Assembly (NCBI RefSeq): GCF_017562075.2
Contig: NC_054084.1
Coordinates: forward strand, 34,243,397 to 34,307,396
DNA from: Anopheles merus
Lineage: Eukaryota; Arthropoda; Insecta; Diptera; Culicidae
Length of the DNA: 64,000 nt
Direction of reading: 5' to 3'
Shown: piece after piece, positions 34,589 through 61,076 of the stretch
Layout of the letters: each line of letters opens with the position of its first letter
How positions within the stretch are numbered: the first letter of the stretch is position 1
Notes under the pieces: model-generated
The model's database searches: none
What the model saw: only the letters and a program-made list of their open reading frames with translations
Told to the model about the DNA's origin: nothing
Position numbers and translations under genes: made by a program

Positions 34589-37500
34589 TCAATCCGCAGC
34601 ACACACCGCCATCGCTTCCTCCTTCTCCTCCAGCAGCTCCTTCGCGGTAATGTCCAGCTTGCTGCGCGTAAACTCGTCCACCGACAGGCCCTGCACGATC
34701 TTCCACTGGCGGTTCTGGATCTGCACCGGGAACGAAAACACGATGTCCTTCGGCGCCCCGTAGCTGCCGTCGGAGATGACGCCCATCGACACGTACTCGC
34801 CGTCGCGCGTACCCGCAAACCAGTCGCGCATATGGTCGCTGGCCGCCTTGGCCGCCGACATGGCGGAGGACATTTTGCGTGCCGCAATGACGGCGGCACC
34901 GCGCTTCTGTACCGTCTCGAGGAACTGTTGCTTCAAGAACTCATCGTCCGCAACGGCTTCGGGGACAGTTTTCGTGGCGCCGTCCACCTCGACCGAGGCG
35001 TTCCGTGCGTCCGGCACCTGCGTCGCCGAATGGTTGCCCCAGATGATGACGTTCTTCACCTTGGTGATGCCGACGCCGAGCCGGCCCGCAATCTGGGCCT
35101 GGGCACGGTTCTGGTCGAGCCGCGTCATCGCGGTAAAGTTCGCCTTCGGGATCGAGGGCGCGTAGTGCGAGCAGACGAGCGCGTTCGTGTTGGCCGGATT
35201 GCCCACCACCAGCACTTTCACGTCCTTGCGGGGTAAAGGAAAGATATGAGGTTAACATTTATTCGTTTCTTCTCATTTTAGCACCTTGACGGGGGCGTCA
35301 ACCAAACTCACCTTCTTGGCGTACTTGTCGAGCGCTTCGCCCTGCACCTTGAAGATCTTCACGTTGGCGGACAGCAGATCCTTGCGCTCCATGCCCTGCT
35401 TGCGCGGCATCGCACCGACCAGGAAGGCGGCATCCACATCCTTGAAAGCGACCGCCGGATCGGCCGTCGGCACGACGCGCACCAGCAGCGGCAGGGCACA
35501 GTCGTCCAGCTCCATCACGACGCCCTCCAGCACGCCCATCATCGGCGGAATGTCGAGCAGGTGCAGGATGAGCGGCTGGTTCGGCCCGAACACGTCGCCC
35601 TTCGCCACCATGTACAGCAGCGAGTAGGCGATCTGGCCGGCGGCACCAGTGACGACAACGCGGATCGGTTCAGCAGCCTGTTAACGAGAGCCCCAGGAGA
35701 AATTGTGAGTTTACAAACAAACGAGCAGGGCAGGCGGCACGTTAGATTGAACCAGTTTGATAATTGATTGGAAGGCTGCTGGCTTGCTGCTGGTGGTGGT
35801 GGACTGCTTTGATCTATCGCACCCCCATCGTACCCGTGCAGTGTGTGTTTTTGTGGGAAGTAGTGGTGGGAGCTCGGAATCGGACAAACCCGATTCCGAT
35901 TCCGTGTTCGGAATCAATTCCGGAGCCGATTCTGATGCTGGAATCGATTCCGATTCCGGAGTAGACTCCAGAGTCGTTTTCGAAGTTAATTCCGTAGCCG
36001 ATTCCGAATGGTGGTTTACAAGTAAATTTTGTTGTGGCTATCCATACATCATTGGATCACTGGACCCAAACGCCTATTTTTATGGAGATGCCGAAATTGA
36101 CTCCGATTTCGATTCCGGAACCGATTCCGGAGATGATTCCAGAACCGATTCCGATTCCGGAACCGATTCCGGAGATGATTCCAGAACCGATTCCGATTTA
36201 AGAACCGATTCCGATTCCAGAACCGATTCCGATTCCAGAACCGATTCCGATTCCAGAACCGATACCGATTCCAGAACCGATTCCGATTCCGAAGCCGATT
36301 CCGGACCTACTATCCGGAATCGATTCCAGAAAACTTCGGAGCTAGCCAAAATCCATTCCGACAAAAACTTTATTTTCCCCATCACTAGTGGGAAAGGATG
36401 TTTATTTGTGGCTCCGTTTAGCATCTACAGCTACCTGTTCACACGGCTCTCGGGAAGGTGTAAATTACGTGCTCTGTATCATTAGGCTATCTCCATCTAG
36501 AAGTTCTATTCGTTGTGCCCTTGGATTGAAAAAACAAACAAGATTCGTGTTCGTGTCATACTGCCGGCCTCCCCCAAAAAGAAGGGTTGCTTATTGGTAG
36601 GTAAGGGAGGTAGGGGAGGTCAAATTTAAGCTTCTTATTATTTGTCTTTGCTCAAGGAATCCGGTCGATAAGTCCGAGCCAAAAACAACCCAAAAAAGTG
36701 AATGGAACTGGCGGAACTTGCCCGCGTTCGAGTGGGCCATGAAACAAAAGCCAAAAACAAGAGAGAATAGAGAAAACAACAGCTCTAAATGTGGCCTCGG
36801 CCATCAAAAACACGCCATCACAGCAGTCTATGACGACAGTGACAGTCACCACCATCACCACCAACCACGTACAGTGCACGAGGTGGCAAAATGGGATTGG
36901 AAGTGGACGGGCGCGCGGCCTGAGAGGAGGCGGTCAAAAAGGTCAAACCAATGACTCTCTACCCCGTGCACCTTCCCCCTCTCTTCGTAGTTTGGGCCGT
37001 GTACGTATGTGTATTACATAAAGTAATTATTTTTTCATTCCTTTTTCCATCACACACTGATACCAGGGAAGCCGCCCGGTGTCATGACTTTGGTCTGGTC
37101 GGTTGTAGCAGCGATAAAGCGGAATTTCAGTGCCGACAGCACGCGTCCTAATCTTTGTGCCTGCGACGTCACACACATTGCGTGTTGTTGTTGGATGTTG
37201 TTTCTCCCGTTGGGACCATCAAATGTTGATACCGACAGCTTCCCACCGCGCTGTATTATCATCATCGAACAAGCTGTCGACAGAGGGCAGTTTTCGTTCG
37301 GGTTTTCTTGCGCCGGTAGAGTGATGTCTGTTCCCCCTCATCTCCTCTCATTCTCTCTCCAGAACGGATGGACGAAATTTGACAGATAATGTGCAAAGAC
37401 AAAGAAGAAATAGGGATTGGGGTGAAAGATAGCTGCCGGGGTGTGTGTTAACTTCTCCGATTAGAAGGCTGGAATAATGCGAGTGGTTTCGTTGAAGGTG

Positions 37501-37913
37501 ACCGTGGCCAGTGACGTGTAGTTTCCATTTTTTCTGGAAATTCATACAACAGTATGTCCAAACGACCGACCGAGTTTCTCTGTCCTCTGTTCAGGCAATG
37601 CAGCGCAATGGATGATGGATGGCAATGATGCATCGTCATCTCCAGGAGGCCATGAAGGGTTTCGTTGCCAGCTCCAGCGAAATTCCACACGCACACAAAC
37701 AGACACACTATCCCCGCTCTATCCATGTTTTGAGGCAAATGAGCCGTCCACCATGGCCGATTGAACGGGACCTTTGCAAAAGTAGCGCAAAAAATGGCCA
37801 TATTTCGACATTCTTCCACAAACACACGCACACACATACACACACTGCTATGGCTTATCACTCTCTTGCGTATGATGATGTAGGGAAAAAAGGGCAAACG
37901 GGGTGCTTACCAT
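34589..37913 (-). CDS. Mdh1: Cytosolic malate dehydrogenase
   Basis: NAD-dependent malate/oxaloacetate interconversion in the cytosol (malate-aspartate shuttle). Two coding exons are certain: 35312-35677 (AAEPIRVVVTGAAGQ...) and 34589-35224 (DVKVLVVGNPANTN... to CAAD). They carry the Rossmann motif TGAAGQIAY, MPRKQGMERKDL, the catalytic pair Asp160 (TRLDQNRA) and His188 (WGNHSATQ), and MGVISDGSYG. The exon at 35677 opens GCTGCTGAA without a start. An ATG directly followed by a good donor (ATG|GTAAGCACC, ATG at 37911-37913) would supply exactly the missing Met, giving 334 residues as in human and a start MAAEPIR close to fly MAEPIR. I take that as exon 1. The two downstream exons are near certain, exon 1 is inferred. 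No mitochondrial presequence is visible. Confidence 0.9.
35870..36320. repeat. GATTCC/GGAATC hexamer minisatellite in Mdh1 intron 1
   Basis: About 450 bp of GATTCC, AGAACC and GGAACC hexamers, most regular at 36095-36320. Because six is a multiple of three and the words lack stops, both strands are open for over 100 codons (Asp-Ser-Arg-Thr repeats on plus, Ser-Glu-Val on minus). I do not regard these as genes. Confidence 0.85.
36321..37905 (-). other. Remainder of Mdh1 intron 1
   Basis: Non-coding by my reading. Short simple repeats (CAC/CAT near 36845-36870, CA near 37825-37845) and no repeat family I recognise. Confidence 0.45.
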
Positions 37914-38440
37914 GTTTTACTTTGCACTTTTTAAGCAATGGAACGAAAAAAAAGGAACACTTAGACACACCGATACACACACACACACGCAAACGACACG
38001 GAAAATGCGGAACCGAGGAAAAGCTAATGCTGTGCGCCGCACCGAAGGAAAACTCGACACGACCGGGGGATGGTGTTGTGTGATGCGTTTTCAATCGTAA
38101 TAGTAAATGCAGCGAACCATCCGTGTGTGTTGGGGCCGAAACGCGAAATACTTAATGCGAGAGGCGGCACACGCGAAATTACGGGAGTTACGGGAGAGTT
38201 GATTTGCCGGAGTGGCGGAGTGAGCGGCCCTTTGCTCTTTTGTTTCGTTTTCTCTCTCGCGCGCGGTTTCTATGGCACGTTCTCTTTCTCTCTTTACCTT
38301 TTGCTTGCGGTTCCAGGTACAGTAGTGGACGGTTTGTAGGTTGCAGCTGTATTATGAATTTCTAAATTATTTTATTTCTTTCTGTCATTTGCTTAGATGG
38401 TACTAACTGGTTGATGCTAAATGATTAATTCTTATGCGAA
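37914..38440. other. Upstream region of Mdh1
   Basis: If the inferred exon 1 is right, the Mdh1 leader and promoter lie here. The region has a CA run (37977-37989) and CT-rich stretches near 38250-38300. No gene is seen. Confidence 0.4.
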
Positions 38441-38469
38441 TAAATGATATTGTCATTTTCGACAATTGC

Positions 38470-39360
38470 GCCGCATTTGCGGCAAATGTTGCAGAAGATG
38501 ATAGAATACAGACACAAAATCGTACCATCTCTTCATAGATTTCAAAGCCTTTCATGCCATAGCATAGCCAAGGTAAGGATGTATGACGCCATGGGCACTT
38601 TCAAAATTCCAACCAAACTGATTAGGTTAGCCACACTGGTTATGGCCAAGGCCTTTTGCTACCAACAAGGCTCTGCGCTATGGTTTGCCTGTCTTCTATT
38701 AAACTTAGCGCTTCAAAGGGCCATGCGAGATTCCAAAGCGGAGAACGACCTTCTGCAAGTCATCTCAGATATCCGCTGATAATATAGTTATCATTGGTCT
38801 GCAACTTTCCTATTCTTTCGTTAGGGTGAAGTGCGGATAGATGAGCTTGGCTATGAAGTCGTTCAAGATTTCATCTCTCTTAGAGCAACGGTCAACAATG
38901 ACAAGAGCATGGGAATGCAAGCTGAGATGCAGCCGAGATGATCGACGCAACTGGTGGAGAGTACTCACATATGTCACTAAGCCATGGAAACTGTCCAAAA
39001 CTGCAAAAAACTCTTTTATCCGCGTTTGAGGGGAAGATGTTCAGAAGAATTTTTAGCGCCGTATGTGTGCAACGACACAAGAAGAGTCACTGCAACGACG
39101 AGCTGTAAGGCGTTTTCACTGTGGGACAGCGTATCGAACTCACCAGGCTCCGAAAAACTGACCATGTTATCCACACATGGAACAGTCGAACCAATCTATA
39201 TAGTTCTTTGAGGTCTCCCACAAACACCTAAGTTGATGTAGAAATGACAGATGAAGGCACGATTCCGTTTGCGGTTACGAAACCTCCTGCAGCAGGCCCA
39301 AGACCCAAGAAAATTGGAGGTATTTAATACCCAGAAGAATGGTATACCTAATCCTGATGT
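38470..39360 (+). pseudogene. Degenerate reverse-transcriptase fragment of a non-LTR element
   Basis: Broken frames retain the order of RT landmarks: IPTKLIRLATLVMA, a QQGSALWFACLLLNLALQRAMRDS segment equivalent to the RQGD...LLFNLALE motif, ADNIVIIG corresponding to the YADDIDIIG catalytic box (second Asp replaced by Asn), then a GEVRIDELGYEVVQDF...LRATV stretch matching the post-RT YEVVDEFVYLGS region. Several stops and frameshifts follow. It looks like an old insect RTE/jockey-type copy, long inactive. Confidence 0.65.
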
Positions 39361-39416
39361 AGTGACTTGTTTTACAACATAGGCCGTAACCGTAACCATG
39401 GTAACTAATTGACACT

Positions 39417-39500
39417 CTTCTTCTTCTTCTTTTGGCTCAACAACCGTTGTCGGTCAAGGCCTGCCTGTACCACTTGTGGGCTTGGCCAAGATCTATTAAG
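39417..39500 (-). mobile_element. SINE 3' fragment (SINE200-like)
   Basis: The reverse complement reads GTACAGGCAGGCCTTGACCG...GAGCCAAAAGAAGAAGAAG, the 3' half and GAAG-rich tail also seen at 40189. The tRNA-like head is missing. Confidence 0.6.
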
Positions 39501-40188
39501 AAGAACAGGTCGATGCAAAGCCCGTTGCTAGGTTGCCATTTTCAGCTCGCTTTTGACAGTTTCATGAAAAAGTGTTTACAAACAAACGGCTAATAGTTAC
39601 CGCGCAAAAGTGGACGAATTTACTATTAGAAAGGTTATATTGGTTAAATTTCTGGCGGTCAATCACTTCTGGACAATAAAGGAGAAGTAATTGCAGTCTA
39701 CTCTGTATTCAGAAACATTCATAACCTTTTTCATTGTTTGCCATTCCGTGACCACAAACCACTACCGTTTGCAACGGTCCTGCTGGAAAAACGAAATGTT
39801 TAACATGTTTAACTGGGTTAAAGAAGTCCTTTTTACTTTCAATTGAACACTGAGAGTAAAATGAAACATCCAATCGACACACACTGGTACAATATGCATA
39901 CCGTCATTTACTTATAACCCGGCTACGAATGATAAATGAGATCCTTGGATTGTATCAGTCATGTAATATTCTAATTGGATTCTAATTCTTCAAATATTTT
40001 ACCCGGAATTGAATGTAAAATGCTGAACAAAACTCTCATTCACTCCATAGCAACGTCCATCGCTAAAAATAAACAATGTTCACTTTAACTGTCAAAATTT
40101 TCCCATGGCTTTCTGTCAATTTACTCTAAGCGCTTCGACCTGTTCTCTTTCAAGGACCTTGGGCTTGGCTTTCAGTGACTTACAGGGT

Positions 40189-40375
40189 TTCTTCTTCTTC
40201 TTCATTGGCACAACAACCGTTGTCGGTCAAGGCCTGCCTGTACCCACTAGTGAAGTGAGCTTGGCTTTCAGTGACTTATTGTTACCATAGCAAGATAGTC
40301 AGTCCTACGTATGGGGGCACGATCTATTCGGGGCTTGAACCTATAACGGGCTTGTTGTGCTGTTACAAGCGAAAA
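40189..40375 (-). mobile_element. SINE200-like copy
   Basis: Minus-strand tRNA-derived SINE with tail GCCAATGAAGAAGAAG, the GGCAGGCCTTGACCGAC body shared with 39417-39500, and a decayed B-box region (AGGTTCAAGCCCC near 40333-40345). A partial second piece of the same body (CTTGGCTTTCAGTGACTTA) lies at about 40160. Confidence 0.65.
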
Positions 40376-40530
40376 TTGTGTTATTAAATTGGACAGAGTA
40401 GCTTACACCATCTGGCGTGTGAGCAAGTGGTAGACAGCGGTGTCTATTCAAAACGACTGTTGTTATAAACAAGTGGACAGTTGTTTATTATACTGGTAAA
40501 TCCTGTCTGGATTACCCCCCCCCCCTCCCC

Positions 40531-40646
40531 TCATAGCAGGATAGTCAGTCCTTCGTATGGCGGCACGGTCCATTTGGGGCTTGAACACATGACGGACATG
40601 TTGTTAAGTCGTACGAGTTGACGACTGTACTACGAGACCGGCCTCA
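40531..40646 (-). mobile_element. SINE 5' fragment (SINE200-like)
   Basis: Minus-strand head of the same family: GGCCGGTCTCGTAGTACAG, then CGTCAACTCGTACGACTTAA and a B-box-like TGTTCAAGCCCC. It is truncated where a C-rich run (40515-40529) begins. Confidence 0.65.
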
Positions 40647-40649
40647 TTT

Positions 40650-43600
40650 ATTGACACTCAGTCACTGGATATTACGGACGTCTAATACAAGAGGTGTTTA
40701 ATAAAACGGTTGTGCGCATTCAATATGTAACAAAAAAGGCCTAACTCTGGACCTAATATCGTCTGGATTGGTATACCCCGCTTCGAGTTAAGTGTTGTCT
40801 TTATCATCCAAAAGCTAAGCGTGACCCTTTTTCTGTACCCGCCTGTGTACCTTACTCTCTCGCTCCATCTCACCCGGCAGTGCGGCAGAGAGCGAGCGGA
40901 GAGCAACAGCATGTTCACACTAAAATCGATGTAATAATGGGCGATGAAAAAATGAAATAAAAAAGTACACCTTCAAGTAGCATTAATTATGAAACAAGGT
41001 GGAAACAGACAGACGAGCACAACAATAGCACTGCCACTGGCTGCAATGCAAACCCCGGCATCATGTGGCCATGTAACGCATTCCGGACAAGTACTTGTGG
41101 CCACTCATGTTATCTTACCACGTACCAAAGAGGCGAGGGAGGTGAAATGAAGCACCGAAAGTCAGTACACCGTGTGTGTTTGGGGGCCAGTAATAAACGA
41201 AGAAAATCACGCAAAACGGCACGACCCGGCTAAGAGAAGGAGGTCGTCGGTCGTTGGGGCCATACAATATTTCCCATTTTCCCTCTGGGGTCTCTCGCTT
41301 GTGGGAAGTCGGTGGGAAATGGTTGGAAAAGGTTAGAAAGCGTGATTTATTTTTAAATACGTTACACTACTACGCACATGCCCCACCAGCAAGCAAAACA
41401 CGGCTCAGGTTTTTGGTCGCTCTAGACGATTCCGGGGGTCGTCGCTTGTTGTTTGGGGTAGAAATTTTAAAAATATAATTTTCAAAAAGTCAATCATTCG
41501 TGTAAAATGTGTCACCGTACGTTTCGCGAATCACCATGGAACCTTACTGAAAAACTGACAATTTAAACATGTTTTTTTAAATTGTTTTTTTTTTATTATT
41601 TTTGCCTTAATAATATCCTCGCACATAATTCGTGTTTTATTAATTCATATAGGAGCTGTTTCTTTAAAGTACTTCGTGTTGTGTGTTGGTGTGTTACCAG
41701 GTATCTCGCTGTGTGTGTGTGTGTGTATGTGTGTCTGAGGATTTCATAAGTTTCTCTTGCAGGTGTTGTGTTTGAAGTGTCTGTTTCTGTTTGTAGAGAG
41801 TTTTATTAATTGTGGTATAATCTTTGAATAGAGTGTCATAATCAATATTCATTCATTCATTAATGTTTCACAATCATTCCAGTATTATCTTTCTATAACA
41901 TTTTTTTCTCTCTTTCCCTTTTTTTTTCTTTATGTCTTTCTCTATCTGTTTGCACTAAATTCTTTCCCTCTAATAACGCGGCATCCCCACATCCCAGCAG
42001 CAGCAGCAGTAGCAGTTCCGCTTCTTCTACTTTAATTGATTAAAAAAGAAAACCCTTGCGACATGGGTAACAACAGCGCAGCAAGGGGAGAAGAGTGGGA
42101 TAGCCCCTCCACCACCACCCTCTTTCTATATGTATTTGTCCATTCGATTTTTGTTTTGTCCTATCTCATTTTTCTAACACCATGCCAAGTCCAACTAACA
42201 AACGCTTCAATACACACACACACACACTCCAAACATGGGAGGAAAGGGCTTATTTCTTTCTCGATCAAAATCAAAACGATCAATTCCAAGATCAAGAGTT
42301 CAAGAAGCGCTCTGGAGGGTATGGAAAGAACGCTCACACACGTTTAGATTTTAAACATTTTTCGAAACTATCCTCCAACGACAACGAAACTCACGCAGCA
42401 TTAAGCGCACACATTGAGCATAATGACTGACGCGATCGTTTGTTTGGTTGTTTGGTGATTTTATATGTACAATTGAGGAGGCTATTGTGTGTGAGTGTGT
42501 GGTAGAGTTCGAAACTAACTACATTTCCTTACTTATGAATTTAGTAAAGCGCTTTGTATCATATCTTCTCCCTCTCGCTCTCTCTCTCTCTGGAAACTGC
42601 AACTGAAACCAAACCTCATTGTGTGTGTGTGGGAATCTATTATTCACTTTCTGCTTTGCACAGCTCTAATTAATGCCTTGGGCAAACGGCGCACACGTAC
42701 ACATACACAGCACACCACATACACACGCTACACTAGAGTGCTTTTCTCACACAACAACAAGCTGCTGGGCTCTTTTCCTCCTATCCACTCCTATCCTCTC
42801 TCTGTCTCTTCCTAATCATAAACGCAATCCGTTAACATTTAATGTAATATAGTCAATCACAAACTCATTTAGGTTCCTCATTCCGGGTTAGTAGTAGTAC
42901 CATTAAATTTTTCATACATTTTCTTCAATCAATCAATCACATACATATTTTCACACACAGCAAACAGGTTTCTCTGCTTCTCGTATTCCGAGTAGTAGTA
43001 GTAGTAGTAGTAGTAGTTAGTCCTTCTAGTACTTATCTACTGGCTGCGCTTCCTTTCCCGCCCTACCGGAGGCGGCAGATAAGCTTTAAGTTTTCCCTCC
43101 ATACTGAACTATTTCTCATACACGCACACACACACACACACACATGCATACGAAAACAAAACTATTCGTGTTTTTCTTATTAGAGAGTTGCTGCAACAAG
43201 CAGGCTGTTTTTCCAACTAGAGAACAAAACGCTAAACGGATTATAATGATGTGTAAATATAAAGGGGACTTAGAGTGTGTAAATTAAAGGAAACAAAATT
43301 AAGCAACTCTCCCTTAACCCCCATCTCCGATGGTGGTCCGTTCTGCAAACTGGGAGTACTTCTTTCCTCCTCTCTTCTCTAGTAAACCCCTAAAAAGCTA
43401 TTCTTTTCTCGATCTGTTTTCCTTTACCAAAAACCAAACCATTCGAACAGCCAACACGACCGTTAAAAGCACTTTCTCTTATTTACGTTTCATATATCAT
43501 GTACCTTATATACGTAAAGAACAGAACAGCTTACCATGTGTGTTTTTGTGTGTGTGTTTGAAATTCTTTTCTAGATTTTACATAAATTTGCTTCTCCTTT

Positions 43601-44135
43601 TCTGCCGGAGTAGGTGTGTGTATATGTAACTTGAACGAATTCGCGCTTCATTTAGTTCAATCGATTCGTGTCCTCCTTCGAAAGAGTCTTCAAATTTCCA
43701 AAGAGAGGGAGCAGCAGCAGCAGCAGCAGCGTCGTGCGTAGAGGCGAGACGCGCGCACGTGTGTGTGCTAATATTACATATATCATCTCTTTAGCTGGGG
43801 CGTTTGTGGGGGGGGGGGGGGGGGCGAGAAAATGGGGAGAGAGGTGCATGTAAAAATAGTTTAGTTTAAATGATTTTGTGAATTTTATCTAACCATTTCC
43901 CTTCCGTACTCTCACACATCATCGTTGCAATTATCTTCGTTTTTTGTTGTTGTCGCCTAATGCTCAGTAAACAACTCTTTCTTCTAATGCACAGCACACA
44001 CACACACTCTCTCTCTCCCTTTTATATTCAGTCATTTCGCAACATTATCTTTTCGTTTTCAACAGTACACAAAAAAAACAATATAGTTTTTTTCTCTTTC
44101 CTCCATTCTTCCAACACATCCATTCTCCGTTTGAT
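40650..44135 (-). other. Hectd1 3' flank, probably including a long 3' UTR
   Basis: No coding sequence found. The 41.6-44.1 kb part is free of recognisable transposons and holds several simple repeats (GTAGTA near 42990-43017, CA near 43130-43144, a G run of about 17 near 43809-43825). Minus-strand AATAAA-type signals occur around 41590-41640. A 3' UTR of up to 2.5 kb is an inference; nothing but position supports it. Confidence 0.4.
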
Positions 44136-57058
<12,923 letters not shown>

Positions 57059-60000
57059 CTGGAAAGAAAGAGAGAAAGGGAAAGAGATGCATTAGATCGT
57101 TAATTTTAAAACGGAGATGCCCCATCAGCGGCCGCGTAATGTCGTATTAAAAGGCCAGAAGTGCGTTATTTCAGTCCTATTTTTACCATCGATGGCGTGG
57201 CAGAGCAACGTGCACACAGTGTCTAAGTGGCCACCGCCACTGGGTCGGGGAATTAACGAACCGCCGCTCCAAAAGGCCAGACAGCAACCGCCACAGCCAT
57301 CCGATGGGGCGGCCACTTCCAATGGCGCAACTATGACGAAAGCGTGCGCTCCCACCTTCCGTGCTGGGGAATTTTCGGCAAAGTGAAACTCGACACGTCG
57401 CTCGCGATCAAGCCCGATGTTGTGTAACCGATCAAAGCAAGCCAGCCAACAAACGCTCCAGAGCCAGCCCGCGTCGTGTTTGTGACCACCAACGAGGAAC
57501 CAACACACATACTGTAGCATGCCATGGCTAGTGAGAAGTGGCAAAACATAACCGAGTAGCCCTTTTTGCATGGTGGGCACGCTCGAGCGATTGTTGCTGT
57601 TCAATATTGCTGCTGCTGCTGGTGGTGGTGGAGTAGGTTGATGTTGCAACAACAAATATGCACGCTGCACAAACAGACGGCGCTCGTCGTACCATGCACG
57701 AAGGGTCTAATAAGCGGGAAAGGGAGAGGGTGCAGCCGGGCGCCCATCAAGGCACGTGCGCGACAGCAGCCAACACAAACTTCCTCCTCTCGCTGCTGTC
57801 TATTTTTATGAGAAATATAATCAATACCAACGATAGAAACGGTTCCTCATAATTTGCTCCTCTTCTCGCTCTGTGTCTTGGCGTTGTCGTAATGGAAATT
57901 ATTTTTTTCTTTACACAGCAATCACACACACACAGCTTCTACAATCTTATGCTGTTGTATTGAGGCGAAGGATCAGCAAAAAGAAATGGAACACGCGAGC
58001 GCCCCGGAGGCCAAACAGCGGTTATCTCTGATAAGCAGCGACCGGGAGAGGACAGCGGCCATACATACTACAACAGGGGGCAACATATGTCCTTATTCAT
58101 TTCGAAGGTCAACTACTGCTGCCTTCAGAGGTTTTAGCAGCGGGTTTGTGTGGTCCCTTCACACGCCACGAGGTTTGAGGGTATGTTTGTTGATCAAAGT
58201 TTATTGATTTATCACTGGCATGAATCATAGCGACCTACTACTCCATTACAGACTAGCTTGGTGAGAGGGGAGCCCGGGGCAATTAGGGCACCCAACCCAC
58301 CTCTCCATACCGGCAATGTTACACAGACACAGATGTTACACAGATGTAATTTCCAATGCAATCAAATGTTTAGAACGGTTCTCAGTGCCTGAGTTTATTA
58401 AGACGACCTTTCAAGAATGAATGAGACATTTAGTGGCACTTTATCGTTTCACAATATAATAATTGCAAAGTTTTTCGTGTTTTTTTTTGTCCGATAATTT
58501 TTAGACACTTCCCGAAATGTTTGGATTCGTTTCACGATTTATTGAGCGTTCACAAAAAGTTTTTGAACCGGAAATGCTTGGATAATGCCTATGAATCATA
58601 GGCATGCAAGGATCCTTTCTTCTAGAAGATGAGGTTTGCATTTATCAACAATCAAGTGACGAAACTGTTCATAAGGACAAAAGTCACTATAAATAAAAAA
58701 TCTTTTTGACAGACATTATCTAAGAATTTCAAGTTTAAGGCATTAATAATTCCAGGGGACTTTTGAAATTATGGTTTGGACGCACATAATTTTATCTTAT
58801 AATAGCATAAATTGGTGCAAAAGGTGCATCGCCCTCAGTGCCCCGTGTTCCCGTAATTTCTTTTTAGGCCAGATGGTTCGTATAAAATACGAAATTCATC
58901 AGACAATTTATGATGTTCGAAAGGAAAAAAAGCCTCGCCAGTGTTACTTTCATCCTTATCTTTTCCCACAAATGCACACTTGAAAAATCTCGCCCTGATA
59001 ACTTCCTATATATTTCGTTGTTTTGCTCACACGCGCGCACGCCACCCCGCACTCGCTCTAGCCCGTATCATCCACAAATCCGCTCAGTTGAATAAGCCTG
59101 TGTGCTAGGGGCTTCCTCGAGTTTTCCTACCCTTATAAACTGTGGAGAGGAGGATGGTGGTGGTGGTGGTAGTATGCGTAACCTATTGCCGGATAGTAGC
59201 GATCTACAGCGCCGTACGTAACTCAAGCGGTATTAGCTCAGACCCTGCAAATGTGATTGATCACACCAAAAAACCCCAGCAAAGAAAAAATACTGCGAAA
59301 AGCGCATCCAAGAAATGTGTGAGTATAGATAAAAATTTGGCACAACAAAAAAAAAACGAAACGCACACACAATACACGAAAATGGCAACAAAACGCACCG
59401 CACAGTAATTAGCAGCAGTATTAGTTGCATTAATTGCTCAGCTTTCTTGATTCTTCCCACCAGAGCCAACCTCTTATCCAAGCCTGCCTCTGCCTGCCCT
59501 GGGGGGACCGGTTATGTGTGATTGTTAGATAAAAACAAAACCTTTTCAAACAGACAAACAACAAAAATCGAATTAATGCCTACTCTTCTTCAGATACTTC
59601 TTCCTGCCTTTCAACAGGCCAGTAGTAGTAATAGGTTCAATAGAATCATCATTTTCTTTATTGACGGCTATTAGTGTATTCGTCAGCTCCTCATGCTCTG
59701 CTGGGGATCCGATTATTATTCTGCCAGAAATTTGGCGGGGGAAAAGGAGCAAAAAGCTTGAGCCAATGTTCCCCGCAAAACAAATTGATGTATATCGACC
59801 GATATATAAAGCACACGAAGAAGAGAATTGATTTGAACCACACTGTAGCTCGGTCAAAGAATCAAAAGCATCGGATGGAGCAACAACAACCTCAACAACA
59901 AAAAATCATGCGGCCTTGAAGTGAATCCAGTCGTGGAATAAAAGTCTAAAATCTCCGGTCAATAGCCAGTCTTTCGCACACAGCACACACCTGGGGCCTA

Positions 60001-61011
60001 CCTGCCTCGCCAGGGTCACACGGGCGCGTGTCCGAAAACGTGGATCAGAGAATAAGGAGCAGCTTCGGCGACCGCCACACGCCGAACTCCTACTGCCGTT
60101 CCGGAGTTCATTTCCGTTCCGTTTGATCAATACAGCGACCCCGAGGTGGGCGATGATGATGATGATGATGACTGCCTTCTTCGCCGAAGGTCTGTGGTGC
60201 CCAGGTGGTGACTCTGACGATTGAAAGATGGGAAATAAAACACCACGTAACTGTCATCCGGAGCAAAGGGGGACGACGACCACCACCAACAACAACAGGA
60301 CCACACCACAGCAGCGTTTAGTGGCGCGTATTGATGTAGCTACTTTTATTTTCCCCCATTTCCATCAGTAGAGTTTTATTAAATCAATGAAATGCGGTGG
60401 TTGTTGTCAATTGCAAATGTAACAGAGAGGCGTGCGCGCGAACGGACCCAAGAACTCGCGAAGCGGCTACAGTTTGATCGTTGCCGAGTAGCCTTGGGTA
60501 AATTCCATGCCGAAAGCAAGCAATGAAGAAACCACTGCCGGGGAGTTTCCATTGCACAAAGCCGTGCGCCAGTGTTTCCGGAGCTCAACCGAAACTTGTG
60601 TCAGAAATGAGTCACAGTTTGTGCAAAAGTCTGATCAAGAGAGATAGGAGCTCCAGATATATCATTTTTATTAAACAAAGTTTTAAGATAGTTCTTTCCT
60701 CTCTTTCTTTCCTGTACACCGCTCACTTCAACCGTTTATTTGCAAAGAAGCACCGTTGTTCCTTTTTAGAGCTAATAATGAATATTTAACATAAGAAGAG
60801 TCATCAAACCCACACACAAAGACCAGCGGGCCAGGAGTACGACGGAAAGCGGCCGGGGTTTTAGTAGGTTACGGAAGCATCTCCAATGGGTTAAGAAATG
60901 AGGGCCTCCATCGCCACACCGCAAGCCGTCATCACACTTCCCTCTCCTCACTTTGACATGGGAAGATCTCTTCCGCATTATACACGACTGTGTCTGGTCT
61001 TTTGTCCCTTC

Positions 61012-61076
<65 letters not shown>

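Noticed and set aside
35757..36485. 242-codon Asp/Ser-rich plus-strand frame
   Set aside because: Product of a stop-free hexamer repeat in Mdh1 intron 1. The opposite strand is equally open.
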